Below, in pieces: positions 36,675 to 44,817 of a DNA stretch of 64,000 nucleotides (position 1 is the first letter of the stretch; the number at the start of each line of letters is the position of its first letter). The translations under genes were made by a program, and so were the position numbers. Source of the DNA: Rubripirellula reticaptiva. Its GTDB lineage: Bacteria > Planctomycetota > Planctomycetia > Pirellulales > Pirellulaceae. The notes under the pieces were generated by a model, which was not told the origin of the DNA, ran no database searches, and saw nothing but the letters and a program-made list of their open reading frames with translations. The DNA lies in contig NZ_SJPX01000003.1 in NCBI RefSeq assembly GCF_007860175.1, forward strand, positions 345,388 through 409,387. Direction: 5' to 3'.

Positions 36675-36784
36675 GTCCGTCTCTCTTTGTTACGCCGTTG
36701 CCTCTCGAAACTCGCGAAGAGTTTCGATCACCCCGCCATCGCCGAAAGTCTTGGCGACTTCCGATACCAATCTAGCTTTACGTC

Positions 36785-39700
36785 ATGCTCACAAAAATCA
36801 TTGAATTCTCCGTCGTCAACCGTGGCCTCGTCATCATCCTGACCTTGTTAATGGCCGGTGCTGGAATGTACTCGGCACTCAAGTTGCCGATTGACGCTGT
36901 TCCCGATATGACCAACGTACAGGTCCAAGTCGTCACTGACGCAGGATCATTGTCACCCGTCGAAGTCGAACGCTACGTCACGTATCCCGTCGAAAATACG
37001 ATGGGCGGACTGCCCGACGTGGAAGAATTGCGTAGCGTTTCCAAGTTCGGCATCTCTGTGGTCACGATTGTCTTTGAGGAAGGCACGGACATCTATCGCG
37101 CTCGGCAATTGGTCGCAGAGCGTTTGCCCGACGCCGCGGCGGTGATCCCGCCGGGGTACGGAACGCCCGCCGTTGGTCCGCTGACCACGGCACTTGGTGA
37201 AATTCTGCAATTCGAGGTTCGCAGTGATAAGCACACGCCTATGGAATTGCGGACGATGTTGGAATGGGAAATTTCACCTCGATTACGACAAGTGCCAGGC
37301 GTTACCGAGATTAACACGCATGGCGGATACTACAAAACATTCGAGGTTCAGCCCGACCCAGACCGCATGACTAGCTACGGTATCCCAATGGATTTGCTGT
37401 TCTCGCGACTGCAGAACAACAACAGTACTTCCGGCGGCGGCTACGTCATTCATCATGGCGAACAACGCTTCATCCGTGGTGTCTCGTTGCTGGAATCTGC
37501 TGAGGATATCGGATCCGTTGTTATTCGTCGGGAACCCGATGGTAATCCGATCCTTGTTCGCGATATCGCCAAAGTCAGCATCCAGCCAATGACTCGCCAA
37601 GGCGCGGTCACACGTGATGCACGTGGCGAAATCGTTACCGGGTTGGTGATGATGTTGATCGGCGAGAACTCTCGCGAGGTCGTTGAGCTTGCCAAAGACC
37701 GCCTCAAAGAGATTGAAGTCACTTTGCCCGAGGGGGTGTATCTGGAAGTGACGTACGACCGAGCGGCGTTGATTGGCCGGACTCTCAAGACCGTGCTGAC
37801 GAATCTGACCGAAGGCGGGATGTTGGTCATCATCGTATTGCTACTGATGCTCGGCAATTTGCGAGCCGGCATCATCGTGGCGCTCGCCATTCCCCTTTCG
37901 ATGTTGTTTGCAACGAATGTCATGTTGGCTTCAGGCGTGACGGCCAGTTTGATGAGTCTTGGTGCGATCGACTTTGGCTTGATCGTCGACAGTAGCGTCA
38001 TCATGGTCGAGAACTGCATCCGAAAACTATCCCACGACAACGGTGACGCCAATCATGCGGACATCATTCGTGACGCCGCTGTCGAGGTTCGTAAACCGAC
38101 GATGTTCGGCGAACTCATCATTGCGGTAGTGTTTTTGCCGATCCTGCTGCTCGAAGGTACCGAAGGAAAGCTGTTTCGTCCAATGGCTCTTACGGTGCTG
38201 TTTGCCCTGGGCGGATCGATGATTTTGTCTCTTTCATTCATGCCAGCGATGGCGTCGATCTTCTTACCCAAGAAGATGAGCGAAGAGGAAAACTTCCTCA
38301 TTCGACTGGTTAAATGGATCTATGAGCCAATCGTTACGCGAGCGATTAAGCATCCGGTTGTTACCATCGCCACCGCGCTCACGCTGTTCGCGATCAGCCT
38401 GCCGATGGGGGCAAACCTGGGTGCCGAATTCATGCCTCGCCTCGAAGAAGGAGACTTGCTGGTCGAAGCGTCTCGTTTGCCGAGTGCGACGCTGGAGGGA
38501 TCGATTGAAATGTCGACTCACATCGAGAGCATTCTCAAAAAGTATCCGGAAGTCAAAACCGTTTTCTCGAAAACTGGGCGACCGGAAATTGCCAACGACG
38601 TGATGGGAGTTCATCAAACCGACGTGTGGGTGTTGCTCAATCCCATCCACGACTGGCCAACACCTAAGACTCGTGATGACTTGATCGAGGAAATGTCCGA
38701 AGAACTCAACGCGAATGTTCCCGGAGTCGCGTTCGGTTTTACGCAGCCCATCGAAATGCGGGTTGACGAACTGGTGGCAGGCGTAAAGGCCGATGTCGCG
38801 GTGCTGTTGTACGGCGACGATATGGAAGTCCTGGGCACAAAGGGCAAAGAGATCGAGGCGGCGCTGCGTTCGATCCCAGGTGCCGTCGACGTCAAAGCCG
38901 ACTACCAGGCAAACTTGTCAACACTAACGATCAAAACCAAACCCCAAGCACTGGCTCAGTACGGTATCGATGCACAAGTCGTCTTGGACGTGGTGTCCTC
39001 GCTCGGCGGACATCAAGTCGGCCAAATCTACGAGGGGCGAGCACGCTACCCGATCATGGTCCGCGTGCCAGAACAATGGCGAGAAAATTTATCGTTGTTG
39101 GAACAGGTTCCGGTCACTGACTCCAATGGTAAAGCGGTTCCGCTGAAAGAACTCGCCGACATTCGTTTGGAAGAAACGCCGCCGACGATCGAACACGAAG
39201 GCAACCGTCGCCGAACATTCATCTCCGCCAACGTTCGTGGACGCGATGTCGCAACATTCGTAACCGAAGCACAACGGGTGATCCCCGAGAAGGTTGACAT
39301 TCCTGCGGGCTATGAAATCCGCTGGGGCGGCGACTTTGAAAACCTGCAATCGGCCAGTCGACGACTCGCGATCATCACGCCGATCGTTTTGGTTATCATC
39401 ATGTTGCTGCTACACACCAGCCTCGGTTCGATGCGTCTGGCATTCCTGATCTTCCTAGCTGTTCCAATGGCTGCATCCGGCGGGATTATCGCGTTGTACC
39501 TGCGTGAGATGCCATTCAGTATCTCGGCCGGAGTTGGGTTCATCGCTCTATTCGGTGTCGCGGTGCTGAACGGTTTGGTCTGGGTCAGCGCCGCCGAGCA
39601 TCTTCGAGAAACCGGGATGCCGCTCGGCCTAGTCGCCCATGAAACGGCGCTTGTTCGTCTGCGTCCGGTGCTGATGACCGCGCTTGTCGCAAGTCTCGGT

Positions 39701-39895
39701 TTCCTTCCGATGGCTCTGTCGACTAGTGACGGAGCCGAAATGCAACGTCCGCTCGCGACTGTCGTGATCGGCGGACTGATCACCTCCACTCTACTAACGT
39801 CGCTCTTTGTCCCGTGCGTCTATCCATGGTTCGCACGCGGTTTGAAGCACGTTGAGTTGACACACAATGGAGAACCAGAACCAACGCTGCACTAA
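36785..39895 (+). CDS. czcA: Heavy-metal efflux RND permease (CzcA type)
   Basis: A 1036-residue pump of the HME-RND group with twelve membrane helices and two large periplasmic loops. The N-terminus (FSVVNRGLVIILTLLMAGAGMYSALKLPIDAVPDMTNVQVQV) is typical. Helix 4 reads AIDFGLIVDSSVIMVEN, the CzcA/CnrA (HME1/2) pattern DFGxxxDxxVxxVEN rather than the CusA one, which points to divalent Zn, Co, Cd or Ni more than to Cu/Ag. Two proton-relay Asp residues sit in that motif, so export is driven by the proton gradient. It is in one operon with the adaptor gene. Length is normal. An RNA-like three-way structure follows at 39944. Confidence 0.93.
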   Translation: MLTKIIEFSVVNRGLVIILTLLMAGAGMYSALKLPIDAVPDMTNVQVQVVTDAGSLSPVEVERYVTYPVENTMGGLPDVEELRSVSKFGISVVTIVFEEGTDIYRARQLVAERLPDAAAVIPPGYGTPAVGPLTTALGEILQFEVRSDKHTPMELRTMLEWEISPRLRQVPGVTEINTHGGYYKTFEVQPDPDRMTSYGIPMDLLFSRLQNNNSTSGGGYVIHHGEQRFIRGVSLLESAEDIGSVVIRREPDGNPILVRDIAKVSIQPMTRQGAVTRDARGEIVTGLVMMLIGENSREVVELAKDRLKEIEVTLPEGVYLEVTYDRAALIGRTLKTVLTNLTEGGMLVIIVLLLMLGNLRAGIIVALAIPLSMLFATNVMLASGVTASLMSLGAIDFGLIVDSSVIMVENCIRKLSHDNGDANHADIIRDAAVEVRKPTMFGELIIAVVFLPILLLEGTEGKLFRPMALTVLFALGGSMILSLSFMPAMASIFLPKKMSEEENFLIRLVKWIYEPIVTRAIKHPVVTIATALTLFAISLPMGANLGAEFMPRLEEGDLLVEASRLPSATLEGSIEMSTHIESILKKYPEVKTVFSKTGRPEIANDVMGVHQTDVWVLLNPIHDWPTPKTRDDLIEEMSEELNANVPGVAFGFTQPIEMRVDELVAGVKADVAVLLYGDDMEVLGTKGKEIEAALRSIPGAVDVKADYQANLSTLTIKTKPQALAQYGIDAQVVLDVVSSLGGHQVGQIYEGRARYPIMVRVPEQWRENLSLLEQVPVTDSNGKAVPLKELADIRLEETPPTIEHEGNRRRTFISANVRGRDVATFVTEAQRVIPEKVDIPAGYEIRWGGDFENLQSASRRLAIITPIVLVIIMLLLHTSLGSMRLAFLIFLAVPMAASGGIIALYLREMPFSISAGVGFIALFGVAVLNGLVWVSAAEHLRETGMPLGLVAHETALVRLRPVLMTALVASLGFLPMALSTSDGAEMQRPLATVVIGGLITSTLLTSLFVPCVYPWFARGLKHVELTHNGEPEPTLH

Positions 39896-39943
39896 ACCTC
39901 TTACAACACACGGTGGGCGGCGGTTGGCGAAGCTCGTTCAATC

Positions 39944-40002
39944 GGCAGACTTGTTTGTGAATGCCTTCTAAACAAGGATGTGGGCGAAAGCCCCCGTCTG
40001 CC
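39944..40002 (+). other. Predicted three-way-junction RNA element before the VIT gene
   Basis: GGCAGA (39944-39949) pairs with TCTGCC (39997-40002) as a closing stem. Inside are CTTGTTT (39950-39956) with AAACAAG (39970-39976) and GGGC-GAAA-GCCC (39982-39993), a GNRA-type tetraloop hairpin. The element ends 22 bases before the VIT start and 49 bases after the czcA stop, so it could be a leader RNA of the transporter gene or part of the czcA 3' end. It does not match any metal riboswitch motif I know. Confidence 0.45.
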
Positions 40003-40024
40003 ATCTTTAACATGAGATACTGCT

Positions 40025-40714
40025 TTGATCCACATCGAACGTCACCGAACCGATCGAATCGGCTGGCTCCGCGCCGCTGTCTTGGGGGCCAATGATGGCA
40101 TTGTCTCCACGGCCAGTTTAGTCGTCGGAGTCGCCGCTGCTGAAACGAGTCGAACGAGCATCCTGTTGGCGGGTGTCGCCGGACTGGTTGCCGGTGCGAT
40201 GTCGATGGCCGCCGGCGAATATGTTTCCGTCAGTTCACAATCTGACACCGAGAACGCTGACCTAGCCCGCGAAGAAAACGAACTCGCAACAACCCCCGAC
40301 GCCGAACTGCGAGAACTTACCGCGATCTACGTCGATCGTGGACTCGACGAATCGCTCGCCCTGCAAGTCGCCAAGCAATTGACGGCCCATGATGCGCTCG
40401 GGGCGCACGCGCGTGACGAACTCGGTATCTCCAGTTTTACCACGGCCCGCCCCACCCAAGCTGCACTCACATCGGCCGCAACATTCGCAGTCGGTGCGAG
40501 CCTACCGCTAGCCGCAACCTTTCTAACGCCCGTCCCGAGCATCCCAGTCGTCGTTTCCATTCTCTCACTCGCTTTTCTCGCAATACTCGGCGGTATCTCA
40601 GCTCGAGCAGGTGGAGCCCCCATCGCCAAAGCCGTCACCCGAGTCACCTTCTGGGGAGCGATCGCCATGCTCGCCACGGCCGGCATTGGCTACCTGTTTG
40701 GCGTTGCCGTCTAA
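40025..40714 (+). CDS. VIT1/CCC1 family divalent-metal transporter
   Basis: A 229-residue protein from TTG 40025 (no in-frame ATG nearby). The first helix WLRAAVLGANDGIVSTASLVVGVAAA carries the family phrase GANDGIVS, and the second GLVAGAMSMAAGEYVSVSSQ the AxSMAxGEYVS motif that binds the metal. A charged cytoplasmic segment (about 75-135) precedes three more helices. Family members move Fe2+ or Mn2+ out of the cytoplasm, or into vacuoles in yeast and plants, by proton exchange. It lies in the metal island between the RND pump and the phosphatase gene, which starts 14 bases after its stop, so the last two are probably co-transcribed. The TTG start suggests low translation. Confidence 0.92.
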   Translation: MIHIERHRTDRIGWLRAAVLGANDGIVSTASLVVGVAAAETSRTSILLAGVAGLVAGAMSMAAGEYVSVSSQSDTENADLAREENELATTPDAELRELTAIYVDRGLDESLALQVAKQLTAHDALGAHARDELGISSFTTARPTQAALTSAATFAVGASLPLAATFLTPVPSIPVVVSILSLAFLAILGGISARAGGAPIAKAVTRVTFWGAIAMLATAGIGYLFGVAV

Positions 40715-40728
40715 ATACACAAAAAACA

Positions 40729-42258
40729 ATGTTTAAAAAATCTAAAAGCCATCGTTCGATCCGATATCAGTTGCTATCAGTCACCAGCGTGGTAACCGTT
40801 GCCTTCGTGATCGCGCTCATCGTGATCGACTATCGCCGCGAAGTCCGACATCATTTTGCCGAAAAACAATCCGACCTTTACGAAGAAGCGAAGACGGTAC
40901 TGCCAGGAGTCGTTCACACTCGCGAACATGGCAATAAGTCCGTCCAGAAATTCATTGACAGCATCTGCAATCGTATGGACGTCAAACATTCGCCCAACCA
41001 TCACATCATTGTCAAGATTGCTGGCGACATGCTTCAGGCAAACACTCACTTCCGTGCGTCCCCCGAGCTGCTAGCGAAGTTTGATCAAGCGTCTCAACAA
41101 ACTCAGTTTGAGATTGAAGCCGAGGGTAACGATCTGCTAGTCGGACGATACTCCGAAGGCGATGTTACCGTAATTGTCAGTGAAGACGTTGCGAGCCTAA
41201 GATCTGCGGTTATCGGCGATGAGCTGTTTCGAGTCTTTGGCATCGTGTTGATGGGAATTGCTGCAGCCACCATCGTTCACTTGCTGCTGGTTCGACTAGT
41301 TAGCCGTCCACTCGATGCGTTGGTCGAAAAAGTGAAGTCAGTTGGTCAAGGAATCTACGACACGCCACTCGCGGATTTTGAAAGCACGGAACTGCACGTG
41401 CTTTCCACTGAGATCACAGCGATGAGTGAAGCGATCGCCTATTCCGAGAATGACCGCAAGTCGCGATTAAAAAAGGCGCGTGACATACAACAAAACTTGC
41501 TTCCCAACGACGTCAAAATTCCAGGCGTCAGCATCGCGATCACGTACAACCCTGCGGAAGAGGTTGGTGGAGATTACTTGGACATTCTTCCCCAAAGCAA
41601 TAACCGCTGGCTCGTCTGCGTTGCCGATGCGACGGGACATGGAGTGCCCGCCGCAATGAGCGCTGCGATGCTCAAAACAATGCTTCTGCAAGCGAGCGAG
41701 AGATCCGATTCGCCAGCCGAGATCCTGAGTGAAATGAATCGCGTGTTCATGCAAGTGCAGATTTTCGGTGACTTTGCCTCGCTGATACTGATCGAGATCG
41801 ATCTTGCAGCCCGAACCCTCAGTTACGCGAACGCCGGTCACGACCCCGCCTGGCTGATGAAAGCTACGGGCGAAGTCCTGGAACTAGAGGCAACTGGAAC
41901 ACTCCTCGGAATTGATGAAGACGCGGTTTGGGAAGAGGAATTCGTTGATTTAACGGAAGGAAGCAGGCTCGCAATATCCACCGACGGCATCACAGAGACA
42001 TTCGGAGCCGACGACGAAATGTTCAGCAAAGAACGATTGCTAAGTACATTGCGAGAATGCCGAAACCGTTCCCTTGCTCAAACCAACGAGAATGCTCGTC
42101 AACTTGTTGATGCACACCGAGCCAACGGCGTGCAAACAGACGACGTCACTCTTCTGCTGATGGAATTCGGTGCCTTCGCGCCGCTCGAAAAAAACGATTC
42201 AAACGAGTTGGACGGCTTCATCTCGCAAGCATTTCAATCGCCCCTCGGCAGACGGTAA
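40729..42258 (+). CDS. Membrane PP2C-type (RsbU/SpoIIE) protein phosphatase with HAMP domain
   Basis: A 509-residue protein. Membrane helices near residues 12-32 and 160-185 enclose an extracytoplasmic region of about 125 residues; a HAMP linker (LVSRPLDALVEKVKSVGQGIYDTPL) leads into a SpoIIE/RsbU phosphatase domain (KKARDIQQNLLPNDVKIPGVSIAITYNPAEEVGGDYLD as landmarks QQNLLP and VGGDYLD; ADATGHGVPAAMSAAMLKT; YANAGHDPAWLM; STDGITETFGADDEMF). Metal-binding Asp residues are present, so it should be active. Such enzymes dephosphorylate anti-sigma antagonists. No STAS or anti-sigma gene lies nearby. It starts 14 bases after the VIT gene, so the signal may concern metal status. Confidence 0.9.
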   Translation: MFKKSKSHRSIRYQLLSVTSVVTVAFVIALIVIDYRREVRHHFAEKQSDLYEEAKTVLPGVVHTREHGNKSVQKFIDSICNRMDVKHSPNHHIIVKIAGDMLQANTHFRASPELLAKFDQASQQTQFEIEAEGNDLLVGRYSEGDVTVIVSEDVASLRSAVIGDELFRVFGIVLMGIAAATIVHLLLVRLVSRPLDALVEKVKSVGQGIYDTPLADFESTELHVLSTEITAMSEAIAYSENDRKSRLKKARDIQQNLLPNDVKIPGVSIAITYNPAEEVGGDYLDILPQSNNRWLVCVADATGHGVPAAMSAAMLKTMLLQASERSDSPAEILSEMNRVFMQVQIFGDFASLILIEIDLAARTLSYANAGHDPAWLMKATGEVLELEATGTLLGIDEDAVWEEEFVDLTEGSRLAISTDGITETFGADDEMFSKERLLSTLRECRNRSLAQTNENARQLVDAHRANGVQTDDVTLLLMEFGAFAPLEKNDSNELDGFISQAFQSPLGRR

Positions 42259-42267
42259 GGCAATTTT

Positions 42268-42429
42268 ATGCCTCCCATCATTCTGCTTGCCCATGTGGCC
42301 GGTGCTGGAAAGTCGACAGTCTCGAAAAAGTTTTCACTACCATCATTTGTCGTCCACGCTGATACGTTGCAGCAAGACGTGGTGCGACTAACATTTCCGT
42401 TCATGCGAAACATGCTTGGATATCGCTGA
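42268..42429 (+). pseudogene. P-loop NTPase stub (truncated AAA/kinase-like gene)
   Basis: Fifty-three codons from ATG 42268, preceded by TAAGG at good spacing, read MPPIILLAHVAGAGKSTVSK at the start: a beta-strand and Walker A loop (AHVAGAGKST) followed by VVHADTLQQDVVRLTFPF, as in small zeta-toxin-like or AAA33-type kinases. It then stops, with none of the rest of such an enzyme. It follows the phosphatase gene by nine bases and faces the end of the Cys-rich gene on the other strand. Probably the front end of a gene cut off by rearrangement. Confidence 0.5.
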
Positions 42430-42502
42430 TGAGTCGCTTGCCATCGGTTCGGTCGAGAATGTAGCTGACGGTTTGTGTTTTCGATGTCGCTTAACGATGG
42501 CA

Positions 42503-43468
42503 TCAATGCGTTGGGACAGCGTGATTCTTTGGCAATTCCGCGTAGCCGTTCTTAATCCACAGCGAGACAACTTTTGCATGCTCTTGGACGAGTTTGATAG
42601 CGTAGGCGTCGTCAGCGGTTTCAGTCACGCGAACACCATGGTCCGTGTGTTCGATTTCCAGCTTGATCTTCTTTGCATGAGCGAAAACTTCACGGAAAAG
42701 CGGGTCTCGCATTCGGATCGGATTCGCATGCTCCATCCGGTCGTACATCGCTTCGACATGCGTTTGAATCATGCGGGCAACATCCTCTACGTCCGACTCC
42801 GTTCGCGTTTCGACACCGTTGGCAAGAATTTTTACTGTACGACGAATGTCGTCCCGATGCTCGATCAAGTAGAAAAAGTCCTGGTGGTCTTTCGCATGTT
42901 GTGAATCGCCCGCGTGACCGAGTCCCATTCCGGGTCCAATCCCCTGTTTGGTAGTTAAATTGGTTTGGTTCGCGGCGGCTTCCATTCGAGCTTCAGCGCA
43001 ACTAGCGCATTCCTCTTTGCAGCCTCCCTTGCATGGCCCATGGGATTGAGATTCGGCCTTCGTCGAAATGACTGTCGGTGCCTCGGCATCAATACCACAT
43101 TTGCCGCCACATTGCCCGGTCTGATCAACTGGGCATTGGTTTTTACTGCTAGTTGCTGTCGCGATACCGCCAGCGCAAAGTTCGCATGTGCCCGCCAATT
43201 GATTTCCGGCTTTGCAAGATTCGCTGCTACAGCCGTCTGCCTTAGCGAACGAAGTTGCTTTCGCTTTAGCCTCGGAACAGCAGCCAAGTTTCGATGATTC
43301 CGCCACGCTCGCGTTCAGCTCGGCAGCCTTATCTTGGCAGCAACGCTCAGCTGGTCTCGTGGTCGCTGCTTTTGACGATGACGATTCGTCGTTAGCTACC
43401 CCCGTTAAAGCGGTTCCAAGTACAGCGACGGCGGCAAACATAATTGCAAGTGAAACAAATTTCTTCAT
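42503..43468 (-). CDS. Exported Cys-rich protein, probable metal binder
   Basis: A 321-residue protein with a signal peptide (MKKFVSLAIMFAAVAVLGTALTGVA). Residues 40-165 contain about 20 Cys, many as CC or CxxC (RCCQDK, GCCSEAK, GCSSESC, CELCAGG, GGKCG, CKGGCKEECASC), with several Met and His afterwards (GMGLGHAGDSQHAKDHQDF). The last 130 residues form a separate helical, acidic domain (HRDDIRRTVKILANGVETRTESDVEDVARMIQTHV as landmark RRTVKILANGVET) of a kind seen near other metal genes. I infer a periplasmic chelator. A sigma-54 -24/-12 site lies on its strand at 43534-43548, 65 bases upstream, so it is probably under the island's NtrC-type regulator. Confidence 0.75.
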   Translation of the reverse strand: MKKFVSLAIMFAAVAVLGTALTGVANDESSSSKAATTRPAERCCQDKAAELNASVAESSKLGCCSEAKAKATSFAKADGCSSESCKAGNQLAGTCELCAGGIATATSSKNQCPVDQTGQCGGKCGIDAEAPTVISTKAESQSHGPCKGGCKEECASCAEARMEAAANQTNLTTKQGIGPGMGLGHAGDSQHAKDHQDFFYLIEHRDDIRRTVKILANGVETRTESDVEDVARMIQTHVEAMYDRMEHANPIRMRDPLFREVFAHAKKIKLEIEHTDHGVRVTETADDAYAIKLVQEHAKVVSLWIKNGYAELPKNHAVPTH

Positions 43469-43533
43469 AAGTCTTTCCTTCGTGCGTTGGCCCAGTGTGG
43501 AGCCAGTGTGAGTTGATGTTGCTTAGCCCTTTT

Positions 43534-43548
43534 GCAATGACCGTACCG
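43534..43548 (-). promoter_or_regulatory. Sigma-54 (-24/-12) promoter of the Cys-rich gene
   Basis: On the minus strand CGGTAC-GGTCA-TTGCA matches four of six -24 bases and all -12 bases, with ten bases between GG and GC. The expected start is near 43522, leaving a 54-base leader before the ATG at 43468. Confidence 0.5.
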
Positions 43549-43687
43549 ATGCGTCTCAACTTGGCAAAATTCATTTCAGTTCAGCGCTTCGGATCGCCAA
43601 ATCAGCGTGGTTTTCAAGTCTCGCTGACGGATTTGGTTTCATGGATTTACTCGGGGTCTCGCGTGTCGACGAAACATTCCACTGCAA

Positions 43688-43737
43688 GTGCGCAAAAATT
43701 GCAGCGCTAAGACGGTTGGCGTGCGCACGAATTGCAG
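43688..43737. repeat. 17-bp direct repeat, candidate activator binding sites
   Basis: GTGCGCAAAAATTGCAG (43688-43704) recurs as GTGCGCACGAATTGCAG (43721-43737), 15 of 17 bases identical, 33 bases apart, i.e. on the same face of the helix. The pair sits between the two divergent sigma-54 promoters, 140-200 bases from one and 130-180 bases from the other, where an NtrC-type activator would bind. Confidence 0.5.
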
Positions 43738-43866
43738 GATCAAGCCAGCGAGCAGCCGCTCACACAATCATTCGAACGCTCGTTTCCAACACAGTTACCC
43801 CAGAATCGTTGGGTTTTGCGAGTTATTGCCTCTCAATGCTCGATTGCTGGTGTACCAGTCGGAATG

Positions 43867-43882
43867 CGGCATCTCATTTGCT
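43867..43882 (+). promoter_or_regulatory. Sigma-54 (-24/-12) promoter of the DUF2202 gene
   Basis: CGGCAT-CTCAT-TTGCT matches four of six -24 bases and all -12 bases, with ten bases between GG and GC. Transcription would start near 43893, 40 bases before the ATG at 43933. A strong ribosome-binding sequence candidate, AAAGGAG at 43886-43892, is too far from that ATG to serve it. Confidence 0.5.
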
Positions 43883-43932
43883 TCCAAAGGAGTAACACAG
43901 ACGAATTACGATTTAACCCCAAGGTGAATGTT

Positions 43933-44781
43933 ATGAAACGCTTACTCATTGGCCTCGGCGCATTACTCACGTTGGCCCTTGTCACATCAGATGTGATGGC
44001 GCAACAGCGTCGTGGCAAAGGCGGTGCTGGCACCCAAGCCCGGGCTGGCTATCAGAGGCAGCCCCAAAATCAGGGTCACTCGCAACGGGGAAGCCAGAGC
44101 CAGCAACCCACTAGCCTTCTCTCGACGAACATTGGTAGTCCCGATTTGCTGCGTATGCGGGAGGAAGAAAAATTGGCGCGGGATGTCTACACGTCTCTCG
44201 CGAAAACGTCGAAGCTTCCAATCTTTCGAAACATCTCCAACGCTGAGAGCCAGCACATGCAGGCCATCGAACGTTTGATTGGCGCAGCGAACGGAAACGC
44301 TTTCAACGACATTCCCGGAACCTTTAGCTACCCCGACTACCAACAGCTTTATCAATCGCTTGTTGCTAGCGGCACCCGTAGTCCGCTGGATGCGTTGATG
44401 GTAGGTGCTAAAATCGAGGAGATGGACATTGCTGATTTGCAGAAACTGTTGACCCAAACAACCAACCCACAAATTCGACAGGTGCTGGAGCAATTGATGC
44501 GGGGTTCGCAAAACCACTTGCGCGCGTTCGCGTCACAGATTGCAAAGCAAGGTGCGAGTTACAATGCCGAGTTCCTAACTCAAGAAGAGTTCGACCAAAT
44601 CGCGAGTTCGTCGGGCCAAGGGCACGGTCATGGTTCGCAGGGTCATGGTTCGCAGAGTCGAAGCACCGGAAAGCAGTTCGGATTCCAAGGTCAGAATTCA
44701 GGCGGCCAGAATTTCGGCGGGGCCAACCAAAGCGGGCAAGGTGGCCGACCGGGTGCAGGCAACCGGGGGCGAGGAAGGTAA
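43933..44781 (+). CDS. Exported DUF2202 (ferritin-like) protein with Gly/Gln/His-rich tail
   Basis: About 282 residues from ATG 43933, chosen for its signal peptide (MKRLLIGLGALLTLALVTSDVMA); the upstream open frame adds noncoding sequence. A low-complexity stretch rich in Gln/Gly/Arg (25-70) leads into the DUF2202 helical bundle (about 85-220): LLRMREEEKLARDVYTSL, NAESQHMQAIERLI, MVGAKIEEMDIADLQ, SQNHLRAFASQI. Conserved Glu and His residues (EEEK, ESQH, EEMD, NHLR) suggest a ferritin-like diiron or other metal site. The tail repeats GHGSQ and GGQNFGG units. It is preceded by a sigma-54 promoter and followed after 36 bases by the histidine kinase gene, so it resembles the ZraP-like periplasmic partner of a Zra system in position, though not in sequence. 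Confidence 0.87.
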   Translation: MKRLLIGLGALLTLALVTSDVMAQQRRGKGGAGTQARAGYQRQPQNQGHSQRGSQSQQPTSLLSTNIGSPDLLRMREEEKLARDVYTSLAKTSKLPIFRNISNAESQHMQAIERLIGAANGNAFNDIPGTFSYPDYQQLYQSLVASGTRSPLDALMVGAKIEEMDIADLQKLLTQTTNPQIRQVLEQLMRGSQNHLRAFASQIAKQGASYNAEFLTQEEFDQIASSSGQGHGHGSQGHGSQSRSTGKQFGFQGQNSGGQNFGGANQSGQGGRPGAGNRGRGR

Positions 44782-44817
44782 GGACGTTTCAGCGATCAAC
44801 TTGAAGCAAAACAAACG

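Larger units (their letters stand above)
43469..43932. other. Divergent regulatory region between Cys-rich and DUF2202 genes
   Basis: 464 bases with no gene. It contains back-to-back candidate sigma-54 promoters for both neighbours (43534-43548 minus, 43867-43882 plus) and a direct repeat between them (43688-43737), each listed separately. The start of an upstream-extended open frame (43732) is noncoding by start context. Confidence 0.6.

Noticed and set aside
39901..39935. Sigma-54 promoter before the VIT gene
   Set aside because: A GG and a GC occur at ten-base spacing, but the -12 box lacks the TT and the -24 box lacks CAC.
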